From: Trichoplax adhaerens
Lineage: Eukaryota; Placozoa; Uniplacotomia; Trichoplacea; Trichoplacidae
Direction of reading: 5' to 3'
NCBI RefSeq assembly: GCF_000150275.1
Contig: NW_002060946.1
Span: 493,815 to 557,814, forward strand
Length of the DNA stretch: 64,000 nucleotides
The notes beneath the pieces are model-generated. The model saw only the letters and a program-made list of their open reading frames with translations, had not been told where the DNA came from and searched no databases. Position numbers and translations under genes: made by a program. Positions 10,346-21,931 of this stretch are shown one piece after another. How positions within the stretch are numbered: position 1 is the first letter of the stretch; the number at the start of each line of letters is the position of its first letter.

Positions 10346-10567
10346 TACAACGCACTGTATCTCGAGCACTTACGGTAGATTTGCCGCCAAGCACGAATGT
10401 CTATTGTTGATTTGTTGATGTGTGGATGACCGGCGACAGCACAGGTGCACTGGCAGGTCGCCTACGGAGTTACATAATCGCAACACGTACGTGTTAATTA
10501 ATTGATGCGACAAACCGACAGCAAAACACTTTTGATTGCTGAGTTCCAAAACTCAAAATAAACGCAA

Positions 10568-12046
10568 ATGGATGCATCGAATGGTTATTTGCCCAATCCA
10601 ACGATGATGGTCATTGCTGTAACTGTTCTTCTTCTTGGCTTAGCTTATATCTATTTTGTAGCACCATTAGCTTTCTTTAAACGACTTGGAATCCCGGGTC
10701 CAAAGCCGACTTTGATGTTTGGTAATTTGTTACAAGTTGGTTCTGGAGAACATCTCCTTCATTTACAATGGTCTCAACAGTATGGTAAAATATTTGGTCT
10801 GTTGTTTGGTAGATTGCCGGTTATTTTTGTGGCAGATCCTGATATGATTAAGGCTATCACTGTTAAATATTCTCAAAATTTTATCGATCGATGGTCTATT
10901 TGTAAGCCTTCACCTCCGTTAGGATTAGGATTGTTCTCCTTGAATGGGCAAGCATGGAGAAGACTTCATAATATGCTGTTATCGGTTTTTAACGATGCTG
11001 AATTAAAATTAACCATGCCGTACATAACCAAATCGTCATCTACCCTTGTTAGGAAATTACATCAGTCGATTAATCATGGAAAAGTAATTGATTTATGGCA
11101 ATATCTTAGCCCCTTCTCTATGGAAGTGATCTTGGCTACATCCTTTGGAATTAAAGTCTCATCACAAGAGAATCCAGACCAAATGACTCATCAAGCTCGT
11201 CAATTATACCGTAATTATAATTTCCGTAATTTAATGCTTGCTATATTGCCACCCACATTATGTAACTGGTTAGATCAACTTTTCAGCTGGAATAGAATTT
11301 CCTACTTAGAGCAAGTATTACGTAAAGCAGTCAAGGAAAGACGTCAGATGCTCAAGGAGGAACATAGTAAGACTTATCCTGATTTATTACAAGCCATGTT
11401 GAAGATTCAAGATGGTGATAGCTTGACTGATGATGAAGTAATTGGTCAATCAATACAATTTTTATTGACGGGTTGTGAGACAACAGCGAGTGCTCTAGCC
11501 TTTACTCTTTACCTATTGGCTATGAACCCTGATATTCAGAGGGAATTAAGAAGCGAAATTATGCAGCGCTATTCTATCAATGACATCATGACTTTGGATG
11601 GTGTCGCCAAGTTGAAATATTTAGATAGGGTCATTTCCGAATCTCTAAGAATGTATCCACCGACTTATTTTTACGTGCATCAGGCTAATGCTGAAACAAT
11701 GATCAATGGCTATGTCTTTCCTAAGGGTGTTGGTGTAGCGATACCAGTTTATACAGTGCATCATGACCCTGAATTTTGGCCTGAACCAGACAACTTTAAG
11801 CCGGAAAGATTTGAAACCAACTTGAATAGTAAGCAGCATTCGCATAGCTATCTACCTTTTGGTTCAGGACCAAGAAGTTGTCTAGGAGCCAAATTCGCTT
11901 TACTACAGATCAAGATGGCTTTAATAAAGCTGTTGTTAACATTTCGATTCTATAAAATTGATCAAACTGAAATTCCTTTGCAAGTTAAGTGTGGTCTGGT
12001 ACTTTCTCCAAAGAATGGCATCTATCTTGGAATTCACAAATTGTAG
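10568..12046 (+). CDS. Cytochrome P450, CYP3 clan (intronless), copy 4
   Basis: A 492-aa microsomal P450. It has an N-terminal anchor (about 12-34), the hinge IPGPKP (42-47), the I-helix motif TGCETT (301-306), ExxR at E358-R361, KPERF (411-415) and the haem loop FGSGPRSCLG with Cys438. The acid-threonine pair and haem ligand are present, so it should be an active monooxygenase. One oddity is in the C-helix: the usual WxxxR, whose Arg pairs with a haem propionate, reads W130-RRL-H134. It is more diverged from copies 1 and 2 than they are from each other, and shares strand and neighbourhood with the atypical copy 3. The start is the first ATG of the frame. The substrate is unknown. Confidence 0.93.
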   Translation: MDASNGYLPNPTMMVIAVTVLLLGLAYIYFVAPLAFFKRLGIPGPKPTLMFGNLLQVGSGEHLLHLQWSQQYGKIFGLLFGRLPVIFVADPDMIKAITVKYSQNFIDRWSICKPSPPLGLGLFSLNGQAWRRLHNMLLSVFNDAELKLTMPYITKSSSTLVRKLHQSINHGKVIDLWQYLSPFSMEVILATSFGIKVSSQENPDQMTHQARQLYRNYNFRNLMLAILPPTLCNWLDQLFSWNRISYLEQVLRKAVKERRQMLKEEHSKTYPDLLQAMLKIQDGDSLTDDEVIGQSIQFLLTGCETTASALAFTLYLLAMNPDIQRELRSEIMQRYSINDIMTLDGVAKLKYLDRVISESLRMYPPTYFYVHQANAETMINGYVFPKGVGVAIPVYTVHHDPEFWPEPDNFKPERFETNLNSKQHSHSYLPFGSGPRSCLGAKFALLQIKMALIKLLLTFRFYKIDQTEIPLQVKCGLVLSPKNGIYLGIHKL

Positions 12047-14057
12047 TATCGAACTCTTATACACGTATTAGCCTTTCCTGTAAGATACAGTATACGGGCT
12101 TAATGATATCTTGTGTTAATGGACAAATTCATTCCCCATGATCTAACAGTCTTATGTTCGTTACCTTCGTTTCGATAGATAGTTCTCCTGTCAATCTCAG
12201 CTTATTTTCAGCCATTTTTAGTTTTCACAGTTACCAGGTTGCGATTTTCGACGGTAATCTTCTATTATTTAATGAATTCATTCCTTCAACATGCCAATAT
12301 ATGCTGTAAAGATATGCCAGTCTTTTCTATCGTGTCGTAAGTAGATCTTGTTGATTTAAACGTTGAAAATATTAAACCTCGTAGATAATTTTTCGAATCT
12401 CGCTTCTGTAGAGAAATAGAGATAAATACTGAAAACACTGAATTTCGTTGATAATTTTTTTCGAATCTCGCGTCTGTAGAAAGATAGGGATATAAATTTC
12501 GTATTTATCTTAGTATTTATTGGTTGACTTGAAAATTTCAAAGTATTACACATCCGTAAATCCGAAAGGAAATATAATTTCAAAATGTATATGTAAGACA
12601 TATTCCTCATTCCTTTCCTGTACTATGTATAATTTCAAACTATGGAATATCTAACTGGGTTTTGAGAATACAATTGTTTAATTAATCGCTTCTCCTTTAT
12701 GCAATATGCCCGTAGGTTAGTGTTTTCCATCTCTTTATGCTTCTTATTTATCTTATTCAATGATTGAAAATAAGGTTAAGATTCCTATTTGTCGTATTAT
12801 ATTAACTAAACACATTTCGATTTACTTTCATTCGATGTAATACATTAATATTTCGCTTACTAATATTAATTTTCTCTGTTATATTTAAATGGTCTTACTG
12901 TGGGATATATATATACGCTTGCGAATATTCAACCTTAGGTTTGAGTCAATTTCACTCGTGTCCAATCGGAAGTTAACTTATAGCTGTAGTTATATTATCC
13001 TTCGATGATCGATTCCTGATATATTTATTATTCCTAATAGCTGTTTTACATATCTGTGTACCTACAATATTAATGAATTCGGAGCTGTTGCAGCCAGTAA
13101 ATTAGTTGTCTTGTTTATTCTATTGTCTATCATGCTTTCTTGTAATATTTAATGATTATAATTCTTGAAGATAGCGAAATGAAAATTACTGAAGCATCAC
13201 GGATAACACATGCCACTACTATAAGTGAACGAAAGTGTAGTTTTATATGGACTAAATCGAAGGCAGACCTTAATTAATTCTGGTGATATGAATGAGTAAA
13301 GATCCGTAGATTTATCAGTATAATTTTCAAACCGATCGTATGATTTTTATAGTATCAATGGAATTAATGACTACTAAATTATAGATTAAATTTATCATAC
13401 TGACGTAGAGCCCTTAAGAGTCGCTAATATAAATACTAATCATGCTTGTGCTTTGCAAAGGATTTGCTAAAATCTTTTACTAGTGCCAGAATTAAGTTCA
13501 CAATTACGGTTACAGAAACTATACAGTACATGAACTACTGTAAATTTACAATCTTATAGTAGCTCCAAGTATCATTACAGTGACTCATGCGGCATTAATT
13601 ATTACTAAACGTCAATTCTCAAGTATACTTCGTTAACAAAAAAATTAATTTCATTGTCTATTTGGAGCAAAGCAAATTAAAACATATTTTTATTCCCACT
13701 AATGTATCAAGTGATACAAATAATAATTCAGTACCCAGATATACCAACTGGCCTCCAATTGGTCTTTAATGCGGTTTCAATAAATACCGTATAACATTAG
13801 CCTTACGCTAAAGTAAGGAACTTTACTGCATTTGTACTAGATTAGCGTAAAAAAAACACGGACTAGAATTGCTAACGGACAAAAAATGAGTAAATAGAAA
13901 TTTTAAACAACGAAACTATTATAAAAATTATTTACTTTAGTCCGTATGAATTCATTGTATGACTTAAATAGCAAGAAGAAACATGGGCAAATAAAAATGC
14001 ATCATTCATTGGTAGAGAAATTATTGCTGCTAATTGCTTCTATTAGGGACATAAAAG
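12047..14057. other. Intergenic, convergent 3' ends
   Basis: This 2-kb AT-rich stretch lies between the ends of P450 copy 4 (plus) and the aminopeptidase gene (minus). It holds one diverged two-copy repeat (12381-12495). Open frames here are short and resemble no family. Confidence 0.6.
12381..12495. repeat. Two-copy direct repeat
   Basis: A segment containing GATAATTTTTCGAATCTCGC followed by TCTGTAGA, then A/G-rich sequence, occurs at about 12384-12427 and again at about 12450-12495 with small changes. It creates the 84-codon minus-strand open frame seen across it, which I reject as a gene. Confidence 0.65.
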
Positions 14058-17000
14058 TTAGTTAGTATTCTTTTTAAGCCATGCATCAACAGTAGCTTCA
14101 TTATCTGTAATCCATTTGATTCTATTTCTGATGGATTCTTGAGATTGATTAACCGCTGTAGCACCTGAACCGACATCAGGGTTGGCTTTAAAGAAATCTT
14201 GCACCTAATTTAAAATAAAATTTATACGATTTTACTCGAGGATATAACCATCAAACTGATAATACCGTATTATTTAAAATAAAATTATTAAACTGCGATT
14301 TTAATTTACCTGCTTCAATCTGAATTCAGAGGCCCATCTACCAGCAGTACTTCTGATTAATCTACCAAAGGAGAAGAAACTTCCACCATAGCTGTAAATG
14401 AATAAATAATATTAATAAATTTAATAAAAACCTCTGTCAATGTAGATAGAATGAATGTTTGTCCATTTGCAGAATTCTTTAAATAGATAAAATGTGAAAT
14501 ATGAGAAGAGATTGGTCATCAACTATCGATGAAGTAAAATCTTACGTTTTTCTTAAATAGGGCCAATTTTGACGAACAAAGTCCCATGCCAATGGTCTAC
14601 CAACAATATTCGCAGAAATATAATCGATAACAATGGTCGTGTCTTGTGATCGGATTTTAGCCGGATTAATCGACCATTGCAAATATCTGTGTCCATAGAT
14701 GAATAGTATTAGAGTAAATTCTAGCTGAATCTAACTCCGTTATTTACATCGATAAAGTTACGTATAATACTTTTTATGCATCTTTATTTTAATCAGTGAT
14801 GACATATAGATCAAGGATTACAAATTTGAATTAGCTTCAATGGCTAAGCTCCATTATTGCTCAAATTTATACCTATTCAAAATCCATGGAGTGCTGGAAT
14901 AAGATAGAGCATCTAATATTGTTCGTTTTTCTGAAGCAACATTGGTTTTATAGAAGTATTCATACAAGAAATCCCAATCACTAACATCTCCAGAAGCTAT
15001 ACCATATCGGTAAACGACAGCTTTCAAGTTAGGAGGGACTCTATTGTAATAACAAATAAAATTTAAATATTTAAATCGATTTTAAAATCTTACCTACAAG
15101 AATTTAGATTAGTTTTAACACTAGATGAGAGATAGACGTTCTTACGCATTGGCAGCAGAATTGCTCTTGAATGCTTGGAACATTCTAGTTGCATTATCGA
15201 GGCAAGGTTTATATCCAAGACCACATCCAATAGACATTACTCTTGTTCTCAGCAATCTGAATGTTGTTGATATAAATTTAAAATTCTAAAAAACCTGTAT
15301 GTAATATGTCCATCTTGTGCTAGTAAGACCATTTTAATTTAATAATATTAAATAATTGAAGGAACTATGCATAGTAAAAATGGAATTAACGCGTTTCTTT
15401 TAAGATTATTGTAGTTTTCCTTATATTAAGTTGCCTACTTTTGTGTATGAGAGCCAACATCTTCGAAACGAATGGTATCTAACAATGGTTTTAGTTGTTG
15501 CAAATAATATTTCTAACAAAATTAGCGAAAAATTATTCAATGTCGCAACAGATTATTAATGCAAAATCTGCGTTTAAAATTCCTAAACTTTGCATAATCT
15601 AATTAAATTCAGATATACAGTATTGCCCATTTATTTATATGCCTATCTTTACCTGGAAACTGCCATAAGATTCTCTATATGAAATCATCGAACTTATTTC
15701 ACCAAGTGCAGCGGTAGCAGTATACCAGGGGATATATGTTGTCTCCTTAGTGAGATATTTAGTAGTTCCCAAAGCAATATCATAGGTAGTCTGACCAACT
15801 CTAATGGTATTTAAAGTATAAATAACAAATAATCATAAAACAACTGTCGTATATGATATAAATTTAACGCGCTAGTTTACGATTTATTTAACCTGGCAAG
15901 ATTGAAGGCATCGTCTATCAAACCACTGATGTCAGTTTTGGGAAATTCCTAAACAAGAAGTAAAATTTTTGAATTACTAAAAACTTAAGTTACAAAAATA
16001 TGTAAAAAGCGCATTAATTGACTTACGTTTGGATTAGTTACTAAAGCACTAATAATTGCATTCCAATTAGAGGCTGGATAATTGACACGGTAGAAACCGA
16101 GTTGGCCAACATTAGCCTTGAGCCAAGTGCCGTCAGGCCAGGTTATTTGAGTATCTTTATTGATCGGAATTATAGAATGATTAAAATATTCAGAATAAAC
16201 CATGTAGTAACAATTATAACAGCTAAATAAAGCTGGAAATAGAATATTGGCAAAGCATAAAGTACGATAGACATATTCAAATTGTTTTATTGCAATAATG
16301 ATGTCAAGGTGAATAAAGCTATTTGTACAGTTGAGCTTAATTGCTACTTACTGGAATTCATTTTAAAAATCGTTGATTTAACAGTATTACGATCATCAGC
16401 AGTTATGTAAGTGATAGGGATATTCCACTTGTATCTATAAATATTTAATAACATAAACTTGAACTTTAGTATAATAAGTTGATCAAATACCTTTATTTAA
16501 CTAGCATTAAAGTTGCCAGCGAGTGTTATATTCTAGTATATTTTTTATTTTATGGAGCAGGGTATCATGTATCGGTATTCAACTGTCAGAATCTTCACAT
16601 GTAACTTAAATTCATGATGAAGTGGTTGGTGATTATAAAGTTAGTCACATATACTTAAATATGCAGTAACTACATAGAGCGAATATCTCATGTAGCAAGC
16701 TTCTACCCTAAGTCTAGGATAGAAATATGAATCTTACCCAAAAGGAGATTTAAATTTAGATGAAGCTGGATCAACATCTGGATTTTGAGTAGGATCTAAC
16801 AAAAAGCGCCTTTGTGTAATGGTAGCTTTACCACCACTGACGTCGCCAACAGTTACTACTGGGTATCCCATTTGTAGTGTCCAAGTATCCATCACTTCAG
16901 TAACATTAATATTTCTTGTTGAAGCCTTTTAGATTATAACAATACAATATAAATCATACGAGTGAATTAATGGACCAGATCAAATATAGAATGAACTCTT

Positions 17001-20000
17001 TTTATAGATTTTACGCTAATTAAGCCGAAATTGGTTCAATTTTAAAGTAAATGTATAATATATATACATGATTTAAAATCTATAGGCGTAGGAATTTAAT
17101 AGTTTTGTTAATAAAGATGTGAAATAATAAATAGAGTACCTCTGTTAGGGTTCGCCACAAGTCTCTGGTAACTGCATTTTTAAATTCGTATTTCTTCAAG
17201 TAATTCTACAATTATTGCGCAAGCATATAAAGGAATTCTGTCACGAATTGATGATGCCTTTCAAATGGAATATTACAATTAGTAAAATCAAAAATTTATT
17301 TACAGAAATGCCTTTTTGATAGTCTTCGTTGCCCATCATTTGTCTCATCATACTGATGATAGAAGCTCCCTATGAAATCATTCAAGTAGCTTAAGTTTCT
17401 TGAGTATGAATATACCTTACGTACAATGTTACTATGGAGAAATAAACAACTACTGAATTTAATATGCGTATTATATAAATTAACGTGTCATTGTCTACAT
17501 TTTCGTATTGAACGTACAAAAAATGAAACTAAATTTACCAAATTTATAGAACATGATTAGCAATGATTTATATTCTACCTTAGAGTATGAAATTGCATCG
17601 AAAACCTCATTGATCTCATCGGGATGGTTAACAGTAACCTGAACAGGGTGAGATGTTACAAAAGCATCTAATCCAAAAGCCCTCTGGTAGTCAAGAGGAA
17701 CAATTTGTGACATCTATAAAACAATTTATAGAAGAAAAACTATATTGGCTTTATGTTGAATAAATTTGTATTTATCACGACAAAATAATTTAACTTGATT
17801 GAATCTATAACATTGCTTATGTTTTTGTAGCACATCTATTCTAGATAAAAAAATATGGGTGATTTGTATTTCTACGTTGTTTGTACTAAAAATATCCTTT
17901 CATGCTTGATGTAAAGGCTTTACACATTTCACTAGTACTAATGCAGTCATGAAGTAAAAGTAAGAAAGTCTAATACCATCTCCCAATCAGGTTGGTATTC
18001 GTTAACTCCAAGATATTCTGTAAAGCTGGCGAAACCTTCATTTAGCCACAAGTCATCCCACCATCTCATGGTTACTAAGTTACCAAACCACTGTAAAGAA
18101 TTAGAAGGTTATCAAATTCATAATTTATTGGATTAGCATGTATTGATTATGGATACATCTACGAAACAAACGGTAAGATTAAGAATAGCAATGCTATATA
18201 AATGAAATATGGTATACGCGTAAGTATGATTTCACGTAATTTAATTAGACTACTTACTGTACTAATAAATTTTAAGAAAGTCATCAGTGAACACTAACCA
18301 TATGAGCTAATTCGTGAGAAACAACAACAGCTACACGTTGTTGATTGCCAGCAGCTGAGACCATTGGATCATATAACAAGGCAGTTTCACGATACAAGAT
18401 GAGACCCCAATTTTCCATAGCACCAGCGGCAAAATCAGGAATAGCTACCATATCTATTGTACGATATTTTGATATATGAAAATTTTAGAACTTCATATGG
18501 TTGATTAGTAAAGATATTCCACTTAATAACCAAGCATCTAATGAAATTAGCTGAATATCACATCAATATAGTTTCTATCACTATTCAAACTTGCTCAATG
18601 AGATTATAATACCAAACAATGACAACATAACATTATTATATTAACTTGAGATAGAATAGTTAGTGTGAACAATGTAGCATTTAAGTTATATTTGATGAGT
18701 TGTTTGACTTATAAGATGTACAGATTATGTTTTAACGAGAAAAAACTGGGTATCTTTGATTAGATTTTGTTAAACTAATAGAATTTCTTAAGCAGTATAA
18801 TTTTGAATTGTTTATAGTATGCAATTCAGGTATATATGCTCAAGCAATAAACACACTCGTAATCAGTTAGAGAAATAGAATCTTGCATGCCTTGTTTTGG
18901 CAGTGGATAGGGAACACCAAAGAAATCTTCAAAGTATTCAGTTATATTGACGCCTCCAATCAATGCAAATGAGCTTTGATTAATGGTATGAGGGGTAGAC
19001 CAAACGCGAACCTGAAAGGTACCAATTAAATAATGCATTTTTTAGTAGCGAGATATATTTCATTGTAGTATAAGTTATGCTACAAGTTACAAATTTTGCT
19101 GTCTTCATAATTATATCAATTAGATCCATTATAACAACAAACATTTACCGGTAGGTTAGTTTTGGTTCTTAATTCTCTGAATTCGAAATCTGAGATTACG
19201 AAAGCCAGTAAGTAAGAACTCATTCGGAGGCTTCCTATAATCAAAAAAGGCAAATATATAATTGCTAAGCTGCGCAATTTTAAGTATAATTTGTGAGAAT
19301 TAGTCAACATATTGCAATTGATATCGTATAATAGAAGCACTATTAAAGTAGTATCTCTATTTTATCCTGGTAATGTTTGTGGTAATAGGTATCTATGGAG
19401 TATTATACTATAGAAATGACTATAGTACGATATCTATGAAATTGAGGCGTAAGGACTAAAGTGCAGGGAGTATAATAGATACAGGTATTGTTGAGATTTA
19501 TTTCATTTAATGTATGGTAGGCATGGTAAATCATTGCAGATTGTTGCAAAATTTAGTTCTTCACAATTTCAATTTAATTATATGTTGCTTCGAAAAAGGA
19601 CTAGCAGTTAGTATAAATTCTTAACAAGAAACAAATCGACAGCAATAAAACACACTTATATCTAATGTATAAGAAATTTAAAATAATATTGCTATTAAAA
19701 ACGATAACAATTTTGAGGCTAAAACAAAAATTATTAATAGTATGCTTTATAACGTTTGAAGATAGATTAAATTTTATAACTGTAAACAATTGCTCTTACT
19801 ATCTTAGTAACATTGGATGATCGTGCTTCCTCTTACTTTGATAAGTTTTTGTAAGATATCCAGGTCGAGTAGCTGCTACCGATGTTAATTCTGGCATATT
19901 CCATAAAGCTCCATAATTATTGGGGACACTAATTGTGGCTGTAAACATTGCCTTCAATTCCGGCTCATCCAACAATGGTATGATCTTACGGGCATCAGTA

Positions 20001-21931
20001 GGTTGACATTGACTGGCTGCTAGCCATCTATGTGATATTGAATAATAATTAAAATTAAAATTTCGATCATAAATTCGTTTTTCCTATCACCCTATCCGTA
20101 TAATTTGTTAGTCATTAAGGAATAATGATGCTTAAATCCACAGAGTCGCAATATTAATTATAGTTTCGATACAATGATGAGAGAAATCCAAGAGTCTTTC
20201 AATTAATAAGGAATTCTCATTATAATTCTATAATGACTAATCGTAATATGTAACACTCCAAATTGTAATAAGAGCCATGGGATTTATTATGTACCACTAA
20301 AAATAACTTTCGAATACTATATTAAATGCCTTATTTATTTAATCCTGCTTAAGTAATTGTGAATCAATCCAAAGAAATAACAACATACTAAATTATGTAT
20401 CTTAAAAATTTTTCTGACGACAATATTTATCATTATAGAGTATAAGGATTGGTTTGTATAATTACAGTTTCTTATCGCACGTGAAGGATATCTACAAATG
20501 CTAGGTTTTCCTTGGTTAGATGGACGTTGTATTGGTTTTAAGACAGGATAGAATGAGGTAGAGAATTTCTGGGATGGAGTTTAAGACTCATTATTTGGAA
20601 AGTTTTCGAAGTCAAGATAGTGTTAAATTATTTTTGGGCTAGTAAATATTAATTAATACTAATTTGATATGATTTAAATTAAATAATTTTAAGGCATAAT
20701 GTGTATGATTAGATTATGTAATGTAATTAGAATTCTTGAACATATTAAATATGATCGTTTTGTAAGCAATATGATTCATAACATAAGGCATGTATTTATC
20801 TTAGTAGCCGCCAAATACAATCATTACTTTCATTCCCGGCATGCTTAAAAGTTAAGTTTGCATTGCTACAGTTTCCATATGTCTAATTAACTATCGTACT
20901 ATAATTGACCTTTTACCTTTATCAGTAATATGACATATGACAAATAGTTCGATTCTATAAAAAAAACTAAGCATTCTCTAGAAAAAAACAGTTACTGAGT
21001 AATTTTGTTAATCTAACTAATTAACGGTAACTAATTATGCAAATAGTCATATGTGCTGAGTGAGCACATCAAATGAGATTGGGCGATAACATTATATAAA
21101 ATCAGTTATCGTACCCTAGACATGCAATTTATTGTCTGTAATAAGTAATTATGCCTTGATATGCAGCTTCTTAGCTACTATGACTTGAGACGTTTAAGAA
21201 TCAATTACTATACCCACAGATATTGTTGTTTCTGATAAAATTGATCGTTCTCTAAAGTTATTGTTATGAACTTACTTATTAGTACCGTCCGGTTTGGTAT
21301 AAGAACTCTTGTAAAGACCGTTAAGAACGGTTGATAATGGAGCTTTAAAGTCAAATCGGACATAATAAGTACCAGCTCCTACAGCATTGTTTAATGCAAC
21401 ATAGTAATAGTCATTAGGTTTAAAGCCTTTGTGTTCTTTAATAGATAGCTTATTCTGTAAAGCTTGATCAGTAGCAACTTGAGGTGTTGTAGTTATTTCC
21501 ATATCCTTGATGTGAAAAATAAAAATGTCGGTTTGTGATGTAACATTCAATTCAGCGACATTACTACCAGTAAAAGTTAAGGCAGTCATGTCGATTTCTA
21601 AGGTGAACCAATATTGGATTGGAATGACATTCTTTGGCAAGCGAATATTATTCACTGCTGCGTAAGGCGATATAGGCTTTGCTGTTGTAGGTTTAGCAGT
21701 AGCACCTTTCGTTGTTGGAGCCATCGTTGTCGGAGCCATAGTAGTAACAGCTTCAGTGCTTCCATGGCCGCTAGTTTGATTTCCTTGAGATAACACTCCA
21801 GCCAAAACACCTACAAGAACAATTACACCTATAACAATTATAGCTAGAATAAGTGCCTTCTTCTTGGATATAAAGTATCCATTAGGCTGCTTAGTTTGTG
21901 TTTCGAAATCTCCTTTTTCGTCAGTTGCCAT
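14058..21931 (-). CDS. Aminopeptidase N, M1 zinc metallopeptidase (20 exons)
   Basis: A type II membrane exopeptidase that removes N-terminal residues from peptides at the cell surface. The joined coding sequence is 971 aa, close to vertebrate aminopeptidase N. Order: short cytosolic tail; a transmembrane segment (about 26-48); a Thr/Pro/Ala-rich stalk (about 50-90) with a repeated TTMAP unit; the M1 N-domain; the substrate-gripping GAMEN (362-366); the zinc site HELAH (398-402) with the third ligand E421 in NEGFAS, exactly 18 residues later; and a likely catalytic Tyr484 in ISYSKG. An ERAP1-like C-terminal domain follows to the TAA at 14058-14060. The ATG at 21931 is the first in exon 1 and places the anchor correctly. 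All active-site residues are present, so it should be active. Exon 4 ends at a GC donor (see findings). Closely related paralogues exist in animals, so the exact orthologue is open. Confidence 0.93.
14058..21931 (-). other. Exon map of the aminopeptidase N gene
   Basis: Exons in transcript order: 21276-21931, 19837-20027, 19149-19234, 18891-19011, 18299-18453, 17977-18090, 17579-17713, 17304-17369, 17140-17205, 16738-16925, 16352-16434, 16027-16154, 15893-15948, 15653-15800, 15439-15512, 15146-15256, 14873-15040, 14546-14686, 14310-14391, 14058-14204. Lengths sum to 2916 nt (972 codons with the stop), and every junction is in phase. All introns start GT and end AG except the one after 18891 (GC-AG). 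The least certain acceptor is that of exon 12 (16154), which has a weak pyrimidine tract. The longest intron is the first (20028-21275). Confidence 0.85.

Larger units (their letters stand above)
9010..10567. other. Intergenic spacer between P450 copies 3 and 4
   Basis: The spacer contains the probable poly(A) signal of copy 3, an AT-only stretch near 9676-9705 made of TATATAAT words, and a 15-bp tandem repeat with TACAGTA words at 10145-10345 (listed separately). I see no coding exon. Confidence 0.6.

Noticed and set aside
12356-12610. 84-codon minus-strand open frame
   Set aside because: It is created by a two-copy direct repeat; no domain is seen.
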